Shown here in pieces: positions 53,255 through 61,392 of a stretch of 64,000 bases of DNA. Source of the stretch: Devosiaceae bacterium (GTDB lineage: Bacteria; Pseudomonadota; Alphaproteobacteria; Rhizobiales; Devosiaceae); contig JAKISW010000008.1 of NCBI GenBank assembly GCA_021648375.1, positions 1 through 64,000 of the forward strand, given 5' to 3'. Under the pieces are notes generated by a model. The model did no database searches. It was not told the origin of the DNA and saw only the letters and a program-made list of their open reading frames with translations. Positions within the stretch are counted from its first letter, which is position 1. Every line of letters starts with the position of its first letter. The translations under genes and the position numbers were made by a program.

Positions 53255-53713
53255 TCATAAGGGCAGTCCGGTACGCACCTTAACTGTTCTGATAGACATG
53301 TTGGAATGCACCTGCGCCACTCCGGGTAATCGGGCAATAAGACGCCGGTGCAAATTCTCGAAATCTTTTTGATCCCGACAAACCACCCGAAGAATATAAT
53401 CGGATTGCCCCGCCATCAAATGACATTCCAACACCTCTGGAATATCAAGTACCGCTTTCTCAAATGCCGAAAAAGATTTTTCACTTTGCGAACTAAGGCT
53501 GACCGCAATAAAAAACTGCATGGAAAAATCCAGCTTTTCCGCGTTCAGAACCGCCCGATATGCCAGCACATATCCTTTTTTTTCCAGAGCCTTGAGGCGC
53601 CGGTGACAAGCAGAAGCAGAAAGCCCCACCTTTTCTCCCAATTGTTGCACGCTTTGCTGACAATCCGCCTGAATTTGCAACAACAGTTTCCGATCCCCAT
53701 CATTCAATTGCAA
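53255..53713 (-). CDS. Lrp/AsnC-family regulator, likely of alanine dehydrogenase
   Basis: The TTG at 53713, with AAGGAG 8 nt before it, gives 152 residues, the normal Lrp length; the frame runs open to 53839 without support. The N-terminal helix-turn-helix is QQLGEKVGLSASACHRRLKALEKKGYV, followed by the RAM ligand-binding domain (CHLMAGQSDYILRVVCRD). It is divergent from ald, with a 126-nt spacer containing an inverted repeat. Such pairs in alphaproteobacteria usually have the Lrp protein activating ald in response to alanine. Confidence 0.93.
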   Translation of the reverse strand: MQLNDGDRKLLLQIQADCQQSVQQLGEKVGLSASACHRRLKALEKKGYVLAYRAVLNAEKLDFSMQFFIAVSLSSQSEKSFSAFEKAVLDIPEVLECHLMAGQSDYILRVVCRDQKDFENLHRRLIARLPGVAQVHSNMSIRTVKVRTGLPL

Positions 53714-53725
53714 TATTATTGCTCC

Positions 53726-53749
53726 TTTTATTAGATTTCGCGAATAAAA
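53726..53749. promoter_or_regulatory. Inverted repeat in the lrp-ald promoter
   Basis: TTTTATT and AATAAAA arms enclose a 10-nt centre (AGATTTCGCG) with two further symmetric bases. It overlaps the ribosome binding site side of the Lrp-type gene and lies about 90 nt before ald. Position suggests autoregulation by the Lrp-type protein. Confidence 0.45.
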
Positions 53750-53839
53750 CTCCATAATACTCACACAAACACTAAAGATTGCAAGAATTTTTCTCATAAG
53801 ATGCATTAATCTTGTCAAAACATACCTGAGGAGGCTCAT

Positions 53840-54976
53840 ATGCTAATTGGTGTTCCATCTGAAATTAAAAACCACGAATACCGGGTGGGTCTAACCCCGG
53901 AAAGCGCTGCTGAACTGATCAATCATGGTCACAAAGTTATCGTTCAAAGCGGTGCCGGCGCTGGAATTGGCGCAACTGACGAACTCTACACTCAGATCGG
54001 TGCAACAATTGCTGCCAATGCCGAACAGGTTTTTGCCCAGGCGGATATGATAGTTAAGGTCAAGGAACCATTGGCAAATGAGCGCAAAATGCTGCGCCCC
54101 GACCAGATATTATTCACCTATTTGCACCTTGCCCCTGATGTGCCCCAGACCAATGATCTGCTGGCCTCCGGTGCCACCTGCATTGCCTACGAAACTGTCA
54201 CTGATGATTTTGGTGGCCTGCCCCTGTTAAAACCCATGAGCCAGGTTGCCGGACGCATGTCTATTCAGGCAGGAGCTGGAGCTTTGGAAAAAGCCCATGG
54301 CGGTCGCGGCGTATTGCTTGGCGGCGTTCCCGGAGTTGAGCCGGGCAAAGTGCTGGTGCTTGGCGGCGGCGTGGTTGGCTTTAATGCAGCCCAGATGGCG
54401 ACTGGATTGCAGGCTGATGTAACAATTCTGGACAAAAGCCCCACTGTGCTTGAAAGATTGGATAATCATTTTGGTGCCAGCGCCAAATCACTGTTTTCCA
54501 ATCATGCAACCCTTGCCAGCCATCTGGCCGAGGCCGATCTGGTGATTGGCGCAGTTTTGATACCCGGTGCGGCAGCGCCAAAACTTGTCAGCCGTGAAAT
54601 GCTTTCAACAATGAAACCCGGCGCAGTACTTGTTGATGTGGCCATTGATCAGGGAGGGTGTTTTGAAACATCCAAAGCCACAACCCACGCTGACCCAACA
54701 TATATAGTTGATGGTATAGTGCATTATTGCGTAGCCAATATGCCCGGCGCAGTGGCCAGAACCTCAACCTACGCCCTTAACAATTCAACCCTGCCCCACG
54801 TAATCAACCTTGCTAACAAGGGATGGAAACAAGCTCTGCTCGATGATGCTCATCTGGCCAACGGGCTTAACATCACTAATGGGCAATTGACCTGTGAGCC
54901 GGTGGCAAAAGCGCAAAACCTGAGCTTTATTTCCATTAAGCAAGCCCTGAGCATGCCAACTAAAAACGCTGCGTAA
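53840..54976 (+). CDS. ald: Alanine dehydrogenase Ald
   Basis: Ald interconverts L-alanine and pyruvate plus ammonia with NAD. The 378 residues show MLIGVPSEIKNHEYRVGLTPE, the catalytic lysine in VKVKEPLANER, a histidine in FTYLHLAPD, the NAD loop VLVLGGGVVGFNAAQMA and VDVAIDQGGCFETSK. GAGGAGG precedes the ATG. It is divergent from an Lrp-type regulator, and alanine catabolism through this enzyme is the likely role. Confidence 0.97.
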   Translation: MLIGVPSEIKNHEYRVGLTPESAAELINHGHKVIVQSGAGAGIGATDELYTQIGATIAANAEQVFAQADMIVKVKEPLANERKMLRPDQILFTYLHLAPDVPQTNDLLASGATCIAYETVTDDFGGLPLLKPMSQVAGRMSIQAGAGALEKAHGGRGVLLGGVPGVEPGKVLVLGGGVVGFNAAQMATGLQADVTILDKSPTVLERLDNHFGASAKSLFSNHATLASHLAEADLVIGAVLIPGAAAPKLVSREMLSTMKPGAVLVDVAIDQGGCFETSKATTHADPTYIVDGIVHYCVANMPGAVARTSTYALNNSTLPHVINLANKGWKQALLDDAHLANGLNITNGQLTCEPVAKAQNLSFISIKQALSMPTKNAA

Positions 54977-54979
54977 AAC

Positions 54980-55110
54980 AACATGCTCCATCATTGCGAG
55001 CGCAGTAAATTTTGCACCGCCTCGGCCAGCGAGCCGGGGTCTGGTTATACCAAATTCCCGGATCAAGTCCGGGGCGGTACGAGCCGCGAGGCAGAAAAAC
55101 CAGGTCAATA
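54980..55110. repeat. Isolated REP-like palindrome between ald and the next gene
   Basis: The core CCCGGATCAAGTCCGGG at about 55057-55073 reads on the minus strand as CCCGGACTTGATCCGGG, the same stem-CTTGA-stem plan as the repeats at 46402 and 46454. It is flanked by GAGCCGGGG and GTACGAGCCGCGAGGC. The rest of the 216-nt gap has nothing else. Confidence 0.7.
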
Positions 55111-55192
55111 TTTCATTAGCCGGTTGCGCCCAATACCTTTGCAGGGTTAAGAAGCGCTTGAAATTATACGTGATAACAAAAACCGGCGCATT

Positions 55193-55618
55193 ATGGCAAA
55201 TCAAGACAATCAAAAAGAAGCACTCACCCCTGAAGAGTTTTTCAAAAAGCGCTTCGTCGCTTTAATGGCGGATCTGGGAAAAAACGCCAGCAAGGACCCG
55301 CAGACCATCTGGCTTATCGGGTCTCTGGCCGGTAGCATCCTTTCTGATGCCAACATTGTGCAATGGTCACATTTTAAGTCCGCTCTGTCTGCTGAAGCTT
55401 ATAACCGCCTGCTCGCAGCACTTAAAACTCAGGGCAACGATCTTGCCAAAGATAAAAATCACAGGGCGGCTTATGCAGTGGAAACCATAGCCATTTCAAT
55501 AATTGCCCCGACCATGGCCAAAGACCCGCACATTGCCAGCGGCAATGAGCTTTTGGACAAGATGATTGGCGATGCTGTTGGTTTTTATCACAAAAACCCG
55601 GCTCAAAAGCCAAACTAA
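55193..55618 (+). CDS. Cytoplasmic protein of unknown function
   Basis: I do not recognise a family. The 141 residues are mostly helical and soluble, with a charged N-terminus (NQDNQKEALTPEEFFKKRF), a helix LADLGKNASKDPQTIW-like segment, and a hydrophobic helix ETIAISIIAPTM near residue 103 that is too short to be a membrane span. No signal peptide or catalytic motif is seen. The next gene on the same strand begins 51 nt later, so the two may be cotranscribed. Confidence 0.65.
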   Translation: MANQDNQKEALTPEEFFKKRFVALMADLGKNASKDPQTIWLIGSLAGSILSDANIVQWSHFKSALSAEAYNRLLAALKTQGNDLAKDKNHRAAYAVETIAISIIAPTMAKDPHIASGNELLDKMIGDAVGFYHKNPAQKPN

Positions 55619-55669
55619 TTCAGTTGAACAGATGGTCACCTGATAAATCTACCGATAAGGACCAAAAAA

Positions 55670-56098
55670 ATGCTCGCAGGTTTAGCCTCACTAATCTTCA
55701 TTCCCCTGCTTGCGATATCAATAGTGCATATGGCATGGGCTTTTGGTGCAACCTATCCGGTTAAGGATGAAAAAATGCTGGCCCGCACCGTTGCCGGGTT
55801 CAAGAATATTGAAAAAATGCCCCCGCGACTGGCTTCATTTGCCGTTTCTTTGCTCGCTTTTGGGGCTGGCATTTGGGCCCTTGCCTTGACCGATCCCAAC
55901 CCTTCCCTGTTATTGACCGCCGGAGGGGTATTGTTGACACTGGTTTTTTTGGTCCGCGGAATAATTGGTTATAGCAAGTTCTGGCGTGAACTTACCCCGG
56001 AAGAGCCATTTACCTCCCTTGACAAAAAAATCTACTCACCGCTTTTTATCTTCATCGGCACCGGCTTTTTAACCCTGTCGGCATTGCGCATTTTTTGA
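55670..56098 (+). CDS. DUF3995-type small membrane protein
   Basis: The 142 residues have four likely membrane segments (about 2-25, 55-75, 78-98, 122-141). The patterns FAVSLLAFGAGIWALALTD, RGIIGYSKFWRELTPEEPF and LDKKIYSPLFIFIG match the DUF3995 family, whose function is unknown. GGACC stands near the ATG. It lies 26 nt before the nucleoside hydrolase gene and probably shares its transcript. Confidence 0.8.
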   Translation: MLAGLASLIFIPLLAISIVHMAWAFGATYPVKDEKMLARTVAGFKNIEKMPPRLASFAVSLLAFGAGIWALALTDPNPSLLLTAGGVLLTLVFLVRGIIGYSKFWRELTPEEPFTSLDKKIYSPLFIFIGTGFLTLSALRIF

Positions 56099-56124
56099 GA
56101 TAATCCACCCATGAGCCAGCCCAA

Positions 56125-57072
56125 ATGAGCCAGCACCAAAAAATCATCATCGATACAGACCCCGGCCAGGATGATGCGGTGGCAATTCTCTTGGCTTTGG
56201 CCAGCCCTGATGAATTGGATATTTTGGGAATTGTTGCCGTTGCCGGCAATGTCGGCCTGAAACAAAATGCTAAAAACGCCCTTAAAATTGTTGAACTTTC
56301 AGGCCTGAGCGGGGTTAAAATCTATGCGGGCTGTGACCGTCCCATCCGGCGCACTCCGGTAACAGCAGAACATGTGCATGGTAAAACCGGGCTGGATGGC
56401 CCTGCTCTTAAAGAACCAATAATCTCACTGGAAAAGCTCCACGGCGTTGATTTTCTGGTGCAGACTTTATTGGCTGCCAATGAAAAAGAAATTACCATTT
56501 GTGCCCTTGGTCCTTTGACCAATATCGCCATGGCTTTGATCCGCGAACCGCAAATTGCCAAAAAAATCAAAGAGATTGTTTTGATGGGCGGCGGACATTT
56601 TGAGGGGGGCAATATTACCCCGGCCGCCGAATTTAACTTCTATGTGGACCCGGAAGCCGCCGACATTGTTTTGCGCTCTGGTGTTCCCATCACCATGATC
56701 CCGCTGGACGTAACCCATCAGGCGCTGGCCACGAAACCGCGCCTTGAGGCAATCAAAAACCTTAGCAATAAAACAGGATCAGCCATCTTTGAAATGCTGA
56801 CATTTTCAGAGCGTTTCGATCTGAAGAAATACCAATGGGACGGTGCGCCCCTGCACGATCCATGTGTGATCGCCTATTTGCTGGAACCAGAGATTTTTGA
56901 CGGGCGCTTAATCAATGTTGAAATTGAAGTGACCAGCGAATTAACCCGCGGCATGAGCGTTGCTGATTATTGGGGCGTAACAAATAAAAAACCCAATGTG
57001 AATTATTTGCGCCATGTTAACGCAGACCGATATTATTCATTACTTATCGAGCGTTTGGCAAAACTGGCTTAG
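56125..57072 (+). CDS. Inosine-uridine-type nucleoside hydrolase
   Basis: The 315 residues are a nucleoside N-ribohydrolase, which splits nucleosides into base and ribose. The N-terminal IIIDTDPGQDDAVAILLAL holds the calcium-binding aspartates. Further landmarks are GCDRPIRR, HGKTGLDGPAL, MGGGHFEGGNITPAAEFNFYVDPEAA and the catalytic histidine in APLHDPCVIAYLL. A preceding ATG at 56111 begins an almost identical 14-nt word but runs into a TGA, so 56125 is the real start. Substrate (pyrimidine or purine) cannot be told. Confidence 0.95.
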   Translation: MSQHQKIIIDTDPGQDDAVAILLALASPDELDILGIVAVAGNVGLKQNAKNALKIVELSGLSGVKIYAGCDRPIRRTPVTAEHVHGKTGLDGPALKEPIISLEKLHGVDFLVQTLLAANEKEITICALGPLTNIAMALIREPQIAKKIKEIVLMGGGHFEGGNITPAAEFNFYVDPEAADIVLRSGVPITMIPLDVTHQALATKPRLEAIKNLSNKTGSAIFEMLTFSERFDLKKYQWDGAPLHDPCVIAYLLEPEIFDGRLINVEIEVTSELTRGMSVADYWGVTNKKPNVNYLRHVNADRYYSLLIERLAKLA

Positions 57073-57223
57073 TTCCCTAAAATCGGCTGAGATAATTTTT
57101 GCAACCAATTAAGGTCAGGTCCTATAATTTTACAAACTTTATCTGTTGCCTGAATAGTGCCATTGTTTCTGTGGCAAAGGCCGCCGACAGGGCAACATAC
57201 AATAAAGTGTATCGGAAAATCCA

Positions 57224-58156
57224 ATGCGGGTTATATCTAAAAAAGAAGTTATAGAGCGCCTTCCATATAAAGAGTTGATTGAAGCATTGCGCCATATGTT
57301 CAGCTCTGGTGCAGTTGCTCCCCTGCGGCATCACCACACAATGGCCACTGAAGGCGGCTCCGATTCAACGCTGTTATTAATGCCTTCCTGGTCTTCATCC
57401 TCTGGGTTTGGGGGGGTTAAACTGGTCAATATCAATCCAAAAAACCGAGAAATTGACTTGCCGAGTATTAGCGCATCATACCTGCTTTTCGATCAAAAAA
57501 CCGGGCAGCACCTGTGCCTGATGGATGCAAGCGAAATGACCGCCAGACGCACCGCTGCGGCCTCGGCTTTAGCTGCAAGTTATCTGGCTCGACCCGATAG
57601 TTCCAAACTTCTGGTTGTGGGGGCGGGGAAAGTAGGGGCACAAATTCCCCATGCTTATGGCGAAAAATTTCAATTTGATGAAATTTCAATTTGGAACCGA
57701 AACAAGAAAAACCAGACAGAATTAGTTGATAGGCTGAAAGCAATTGGAATGAATGCCATCGGGGTGAATTCTTTAGAAGAGGCGGTAAAAGCTGCGGATA
57801 TTATCTCCTGCGCGACGCTAGCTAATGAGCCAATTATCAAGGGGGAATGGCTTCAGCCCGGGCAACATATCGACTTGATTGGCTCGTTTACTCCAAACAT
57901 GCGCGAAGTTGATGATGAAGCCATCAGGCGCAGTAACATTTTTGTTGATACACGGGCGGCACTCATTGAATCGGGCGAATTAAAAATTCCATTGCAAAAC
58001 GGTGTGATTGAGGAAGATGACATTTGTGCCTCTTTGTACGAGCTTTGTGCACTCGATAAAAATTGGCGTACGGATTCAGATATTACATTATTTAAGTCAG
58101 TTGGACATGCTATCGAGGACCTGGCCGCTGCGATGCTGATTTATCAGAACGCATAA
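57224..58156 (+). CDS. Ornithine cyclodeaminase/mu-crystallin family protein
   Basis: The 310 residues share the OCD/mu-crystallin plan: GGVKLVNINPKNR, LCLMDASEMTARRTAAASALAASYLARPD, the NAD(P) loop LLVVGAGKVGAQIPHAY, and DLIGSFTPNMREVDDEAI. Members include ornithine cyclodeaminase, alanine dehydrogenase and pyrroline-2-carboxylate or ketimine reductases. It stands 16 nt upstream of a DadA-type oxidase, an arrangement seen in proline, hydroxyproline or D-amino acid catabolism; a ketimine reductase role would fit. Substrate is inferred only. Confidence 0.9.
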   Translation: MRVISKKEVIERLPYKELIEALRHMFSSGAVAPLRHHHTMATEGGSDSTLLLMPSWSSSSGFGGVKLVNINPKNREIDLPSISASYLLFDQKTGQHLCLMDASEMTARRTAAASALAASYLARPDSSKLLVVGAGKVGAQIPHAYGEKFQFDEISIWNRNKKNQTELVDRLKAIGMNAIGVNSLEEAVKAADIISCATLANEPIIKGEWLQPGQHIDLIGSFTPNMREVDDEAIRRSNIFVDTRAALIESGELKIPLQNGVIEEDDICASLYELCALDKNWRTDSDITLFKSVGHAIEDLAAAMLIYQNA

Positions 58157-58172
58157 TATTGTTAGAGGACAT

Positions 58173-59420
58173 ATGAAAGTTTTAATTATTGGCGGCGGCG
58201 TGATAGGCATCACCACCGCATATTACCTGGTGAACGCTGGGGTGTCGGTAACTTTGTTGGAGCGAAATAGCGCCGGAGGAATGGAAGCCTCTGCGGGGAA
58301 TGCTGGACTTGTGTGCCCAAGTGATTCATTTGCCTGGGCCTCGCCATCTGCCCTTAAAATGGCTCTCAAATCTTTGGTCTACCCGGACACTGGCATAAAA
58401 TTCCGCCCCGGATTTGATCCTCATATTGTTCCATGGGGTCTCAAATTTCTTGGTCAATGCCAACCTAAGAAATGGCGCCATAACTCGGACATAAAATATC
58501 GGCTGGCACAATATTCTTTGGCCCTGATGCGAGAGCTGGAGAATAAAACCAACATTGAATTCGACACATTGGACAATGGAATAGTTTACGCGTGTCGTGA
58601 TCAAAAATCATTGCGTGAATTGGAGCATCACTTTGATTTTTTAAGCGAGAGGGGGCTGGAATTAAGGACCTTGAATAAAGAGGAATTGTTTCATTCAAAC
58701 CCAGCGCTTAAATCAAACCCGGATATTTATGCCGGGGCGGTTTATTCACCATCGTGCAAAACCGGAGATTCCAGAAAATTCTCACAAGGCCTGGTTCAGT
58801 GGTGTGAAGCCAGGGGAAATTGCTTCTTTGAGTGGAATACAAAAGTTCAAAAAATCAATATGAGCAACGGAAAGATTTCATCCGTTATGACTTCCAAAGG
58901 AGAGTTCGAGGCCGATGCTTATGTGCTTTGTGCGGGAGCGTATAGTGGAGTTTTATCTCGAAAAATCGGCATTAAGCTGCCAATTTATCCAGTTAAGGGA
59001 TTTTCGATTTCAGCCCCTATCGTAAACCCGGATATGGCACCGGCAACCGGCTTTGATGATGTGCAAAAAATGGTTGCTGTAACGCGCATGGGGGACCGGA
59101 TTAGAATTACATCCTCGGCGGTTTTTAGCGGTTTTAACCTTGATCACACGCCTGAAGATTTTAAGTCCATATTGAATTTGGCCCGTGAAGTATTTCCTGA
59201 AGCTGCCGATTATAACCGGGCTGAGTATTGGTCTGGACTGCGCCCAATGACCCCATCTTCAACGCCCATAATTGGCGCTTCCAGCGTTAAAAACCTATTC
59301 CTGAACACAGGCCACGGGCATTTGGGCTGGACGCTTGCATGTGCTAGCGGAAGGCTTACGGCTGACAATATTGTGGGCAGCAAACCAGATATTGAATATG
59401 CCAATGCGGTTAGAGGGTAA
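58173..59420 (+). CDS. DadA-type FAD-dependent D-amino acid dehydrogenase
   Basis: The 415 residues have the DAO fold: FAD loop VLIIGGGVIGITTAYYLVNAG, MEASAGNAGLVCPSDSFAWASP, VLCAGAYSGVLSRKIG, YPVKGFSISAP and the C-terminal SGLRPMTPSSTPIIGAS and NTGHGHLGWTLACASGR. This last block (GHGxLGWT) is typical of D-amino acid dehydrogenases of the DadA group, which feed electrons to quinone. AGAGGAC stands before the ATG. It is cotranscribed with the OCD-family gene and ends about 120 nt from a tRNA gene. Confidence 0.92.
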   Translation: MKVLIIGGGVIGITTAYYLVNAGVSVTLLERNSAGGMEASAGNAGLVCPSDSFAWASPSALKMALKSLVYPDTGIKFRPGFDPHIVPWGLKFLGQCQPKKWRHNSDIKYRLAQYSLALMRELENKTNIEFDTLDNGIVYACRDQKSLRELEHHFDFLSERGLELRTLNKEELFHSNPALKSNPDIYAGAVYSPSCKTGDSRKFSQGLVQWCEARGNCFFEWNTKVQKINMSNGKISSVMTSKGEFEADAYVLCAGAYSGVLSRKIGIKLPIYPVKGFSISAPIVNPDMAPATGFDDVQKMVAVTRMGDRIRITSSAVFSGFNLDHTPEDFKSILNLAREVFPEAADYNRAEYWSGLRPMTPSSTPIIGASSVKNLFLNTGHGHLGWTLACASGRLTADNIVGSKPDIEYANAVRG

Positions 59421-59441
59421 TTCCCACAAAAAGTGGAGAGA

Positions 59442-59488
59442 TGGTGCCCCAGTAGAGAACGAACCTACGACCAAAGAGTTATGACCAG
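59442..59488 (-). pseudogene. Decayed partial copy of the neighbouring CAT tRNA
   Basis: TGGTGCCCCAGTAGAGAACG, then AACCTACGACCA and GTTATGA, align in order with the 3' half of the tRNA at 59544-59620 (TGGTGGGCCCGGTAGGACTC, then GAACCTACGACCA and GTTATGA). One base is deleted and about a quarter of the positions differ. CCA end, T arm and anticodon loop can be recognised, but the acceptor and anticodon stems no longer pair. The 5' half is missing. Confidence 0.7.
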
Positions 59489-59524
59489 CAAAGCCGTAGC
59501 TGAAGCGAATTAGCGCGAGATATG

Positions 59525-59544
59525 TAAAAACACACGAAGTGTGT
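59525..59544 (-). terminator. Terminator of the tRNA gene
   Basis: Directly after the encoded CCA the minus strand reads ACACACTTCGTGTGTTTTT, a 6-bp stem with a short loop followed by five T residues. Confidence 0.75.
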
Positions 59545-59620
59545 GGTGGGCCCGGTAGGACTCGAACCTACGACCAGACCGTTATGAGCGGTCGGCTCTA
59601 ACCAACTGAGCTACAGGCCC
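59544..59620 (-). tRNA. tRNA with CAT anticodon (elongator Met or lysidine-type Ile2)
   Basis: The 77-nt minus-strand gene folds as a full cloverleaf: acceptor GGGCCTG/CGGGCCC (one G-T and a mismatch-tolerant end), D arm GCTC...GAGC, anticodon stem GACCG/CGGTC with loop CTCATAA, T arm GTAGG TTCGAGT CCTAC, discriminator A and an encoded CCA. The anticodon is CAT. It is not the initiator, because the first pair is a good Watson-Crick pair and the anticodon stem lacks three G-C pairs. Elongator Met and TilS-modified Ile2 cannot be separated by eye. Confidence 0.92.
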
Positions 59621-59792
59621 ACACTTATATGCAAGATGTTTCTTGCGCGCCCTGCTGTTACCCGAATTTGCGCCACCACGTCAAAGTAAAAAATACTCTA
59701 ATTTACATTCAGCCTGAAATAAGACAAATATCTGATGCACACAGCCTATAATAGTGCAAAAATTCCTTTCATCCATTAAAAGGCAGGTCAAA

Positions 59793-60521
59793 ATGTTACG
59801 AGCCATTTCTGTTTTAGCATTTGCAATTACAACAGTTTCCGCCGCCCCCGCAATGGCCCAGATAAATCCTCAGCAGGGAATAATCTCCATGAATGGATCT
59901 GGCGAGGTTTTTGCCGCCCCAGACATGGCGGTGATAAATTCCGGCGTTGTGACATTTGGTAAAACCGCCCGCATTGCCCTTGATGCCAATACTGAGGCTA
60001 TGAATGAATTATTCTTCCTGTTTGAAGGTGCTGGAGTTGATGATCGCGACATTCAAACTTCGCAATTCTCCATCCAGCCCCGATATATTTATTCAGACCA
60101 GCGCGATGAAAACGGCTATCCCCTGCCCCCTCGTATTTCTGGCTATCAGGTTTCAAATACGCTTTCAGTGAAAGTCAGAGAGCTTAATGCCCTCGGTTCC
60201 CTGCTCGACCAGGCGGTGAGCGTTGGTTCCAACCAGATAAATTCCATATCATTTTCTGTCAGCAATCCCGAACCATTGCAAAACGAAGCACGCCGGGCCG
60301 CCATGGTTGATGCAATTGCCAAGGCGCAGCTTTTTGCCGAAGCGGCCGGGGTCAAACTTGGTGATATTCTTTCCATATCAGAAGCCAGCATGCTCGCTGC
60401 GCCCCCATTTGCGGTTATGGAAATGGCTCGCAGTATGGGGGATTCCAGCGTTCCAATTGCTGCCGGAGAGCAGGCTTTTTCCCAATCGGTTTCTGTTGTC
60501 TGGAAACTGGATCAGGATTAA
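59793..60521 (+). CDS. SIMPL-domain (DUF541) periplasmic protein
   Basis: From the ATG at 59793 (AAAGGCAGG before it) the 242 residues start with a signal peptide ending in AMAQ. The SIMPL fold is indicated by ISMNGSGEVFAAPDMAVINSGVVTFGKTA, DIQTSQFSIQPRY, YQVSNTLSVKVR and EARRAAMVDAIAKAQLFAEAAGVKLG. This family (YggE/BP26 type; BP26 is a Brucella antigen) forms periplasmic oligomers of uncertain role. The open frame from 59754 adds no signal-like sequence and is not used. Confidence 0.93.
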   Translation: MLRAISVLAFAITTVSAAPAMAQINPQQGIISMNGSGEVFAAPDMAVINSGVVTFGKTARIALDANTEAMNELFFLFEGAGVDDRDIQTSQFSIQPRYIYSDQRDENGYPLPPRISGYQVSNTLSVKVRELNALGSLLDQAVSVGSNQINSISFSVSNPEPLQNEARRAAMVDAIAKAQLFAEAAGVKLGDILSISEASMLAAPPFAVMEMARSMGDSSVPIAAGEQAFSQSVSVVWKLDQD

Positions 60522-60547
60522 GGGATATATCCCGCAAAAAACGCATG

Positions 60548-61369
60548 TTAGACAAGCGCCTGCCACAGCATGCGAAGACCAACGCCTGCCAGTAGTAAGG
60601 CAAATATAAACTTGAGATGTTTTTGTCCAAGGCGATGGGTTAGAGCGGCTCCAAAAGGCGCGGTACTGGCCGCCGCAATCCCGATCAACACCATTGCCGG
60701 AATATTGACATAACCCAACGAAAATGGTGGTCGCGCCGCCACGTCCCAGCCCGAAATGATAAAGCCAAGTGCCCCCGGTGCTGCCAGCATAACTCCAAGT
60801 GCTGCACCTGTTCCCACCGACTTGTGCATAGAGTTTCCAAAGGCCACCAGCGTTGGCACGCTAAAAGCTCCTCCCCCGATACCCATCAAAGCTGACAAAT
60901 ATCCCACAATAACGGCGCTAATGCTATTGGTTGGCTTCGAATTGCGCAGTTGCGCCATCATTCGCTGCTGCACTGGCAAAACCACATTCAGCGCAATAAA
61001 CAAAGCCAAAACACCAAAAACTATCCGCAAAGCGTTGCCGGAAAACAAACCTGCCATCAATCCCCCGGCAAACGAGGCCAAAATAATCGGCAGCGCCCAT
61101 ATTTTTAACACACTCCCCATCACCGCCCCATGTTGGTGGTGAGTAAAAGTGCTGCTGGCGCCTGTGGTGATGATTACTGCCAGCGATGTTCCCACCGCCA
61201 CATGTTGAAAAACATCTGCATCATAATTCATCAATTCAAAAACAATACCCATTGCCGGAACCATGACAACGCCGCCGCCCGCACCCAACAACCCGGCAAC
61301 TAATCCAGCCAGAGCACCAGCAGCCAGCAGCGCCAAAATCAATGGCAGATATTCGATAAAAAGTGTCAA
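60548..61369 (-). CDS. TauE/SafE-family sulfite/organosulfonate exporter-like permease
   Basis: The 273 residues start at a TTG (61369) with GGAA before it. Eight membrane segments in two halves are seen: LAGLVAGLLGAGGGVVMVPAM and LSALMGIGGGAFSVPTLVAFG are the paired TauE/SafE signatures. The family moves sulfite, sulfoacetate or other small anions across the inner membrane; the substrate is unknown. It converges on the SIMPL gene and is followed on its own strand by no partner. Confidence 0.9.
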   Translation of the reverse strand: MTLFIEYLPLILALLAAGALAGLVAGLLGAGGGVVMVPAMGIVFELMNYDADVFQHVAVGTSLAVIITTGASSTFTHHQHGAVMGSVLKIWALPIILASFAGGLMAGLFSGNALRIVFGVLALFIALNVVLPVQQRMMAQLRNSKPTNSISAVIVGYLSALMGIGGGAFSVPTLVAFGNSMHKSVGTGAALGVMLAAPGALGFIISGWDVAARPPFSLGYVNIPAMVLIGIAAASTAPFGAALTHRLGQKHLKFIFALLLAGVGLRMLWQALV

Positions 61370-61392
61370 AAAAATTCCAGATTTAAAATATA

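Noticed and set aside
53714..53839. A longer Lrp-type protein starting at 53839
   Set aside because: It would begin at the ald start codon. The TTG at 53713 has AAGGAG at the right distance and gives the usual Lrp length.
59421..59620. A tRNA-integrated genomic island
   Set aside because: Only 56 nt separate the tRNA from its partial copy, and no integrase or phage-like gene is present. A decayed tandem tRNA explains it better, although a lost island cannot be excluded.
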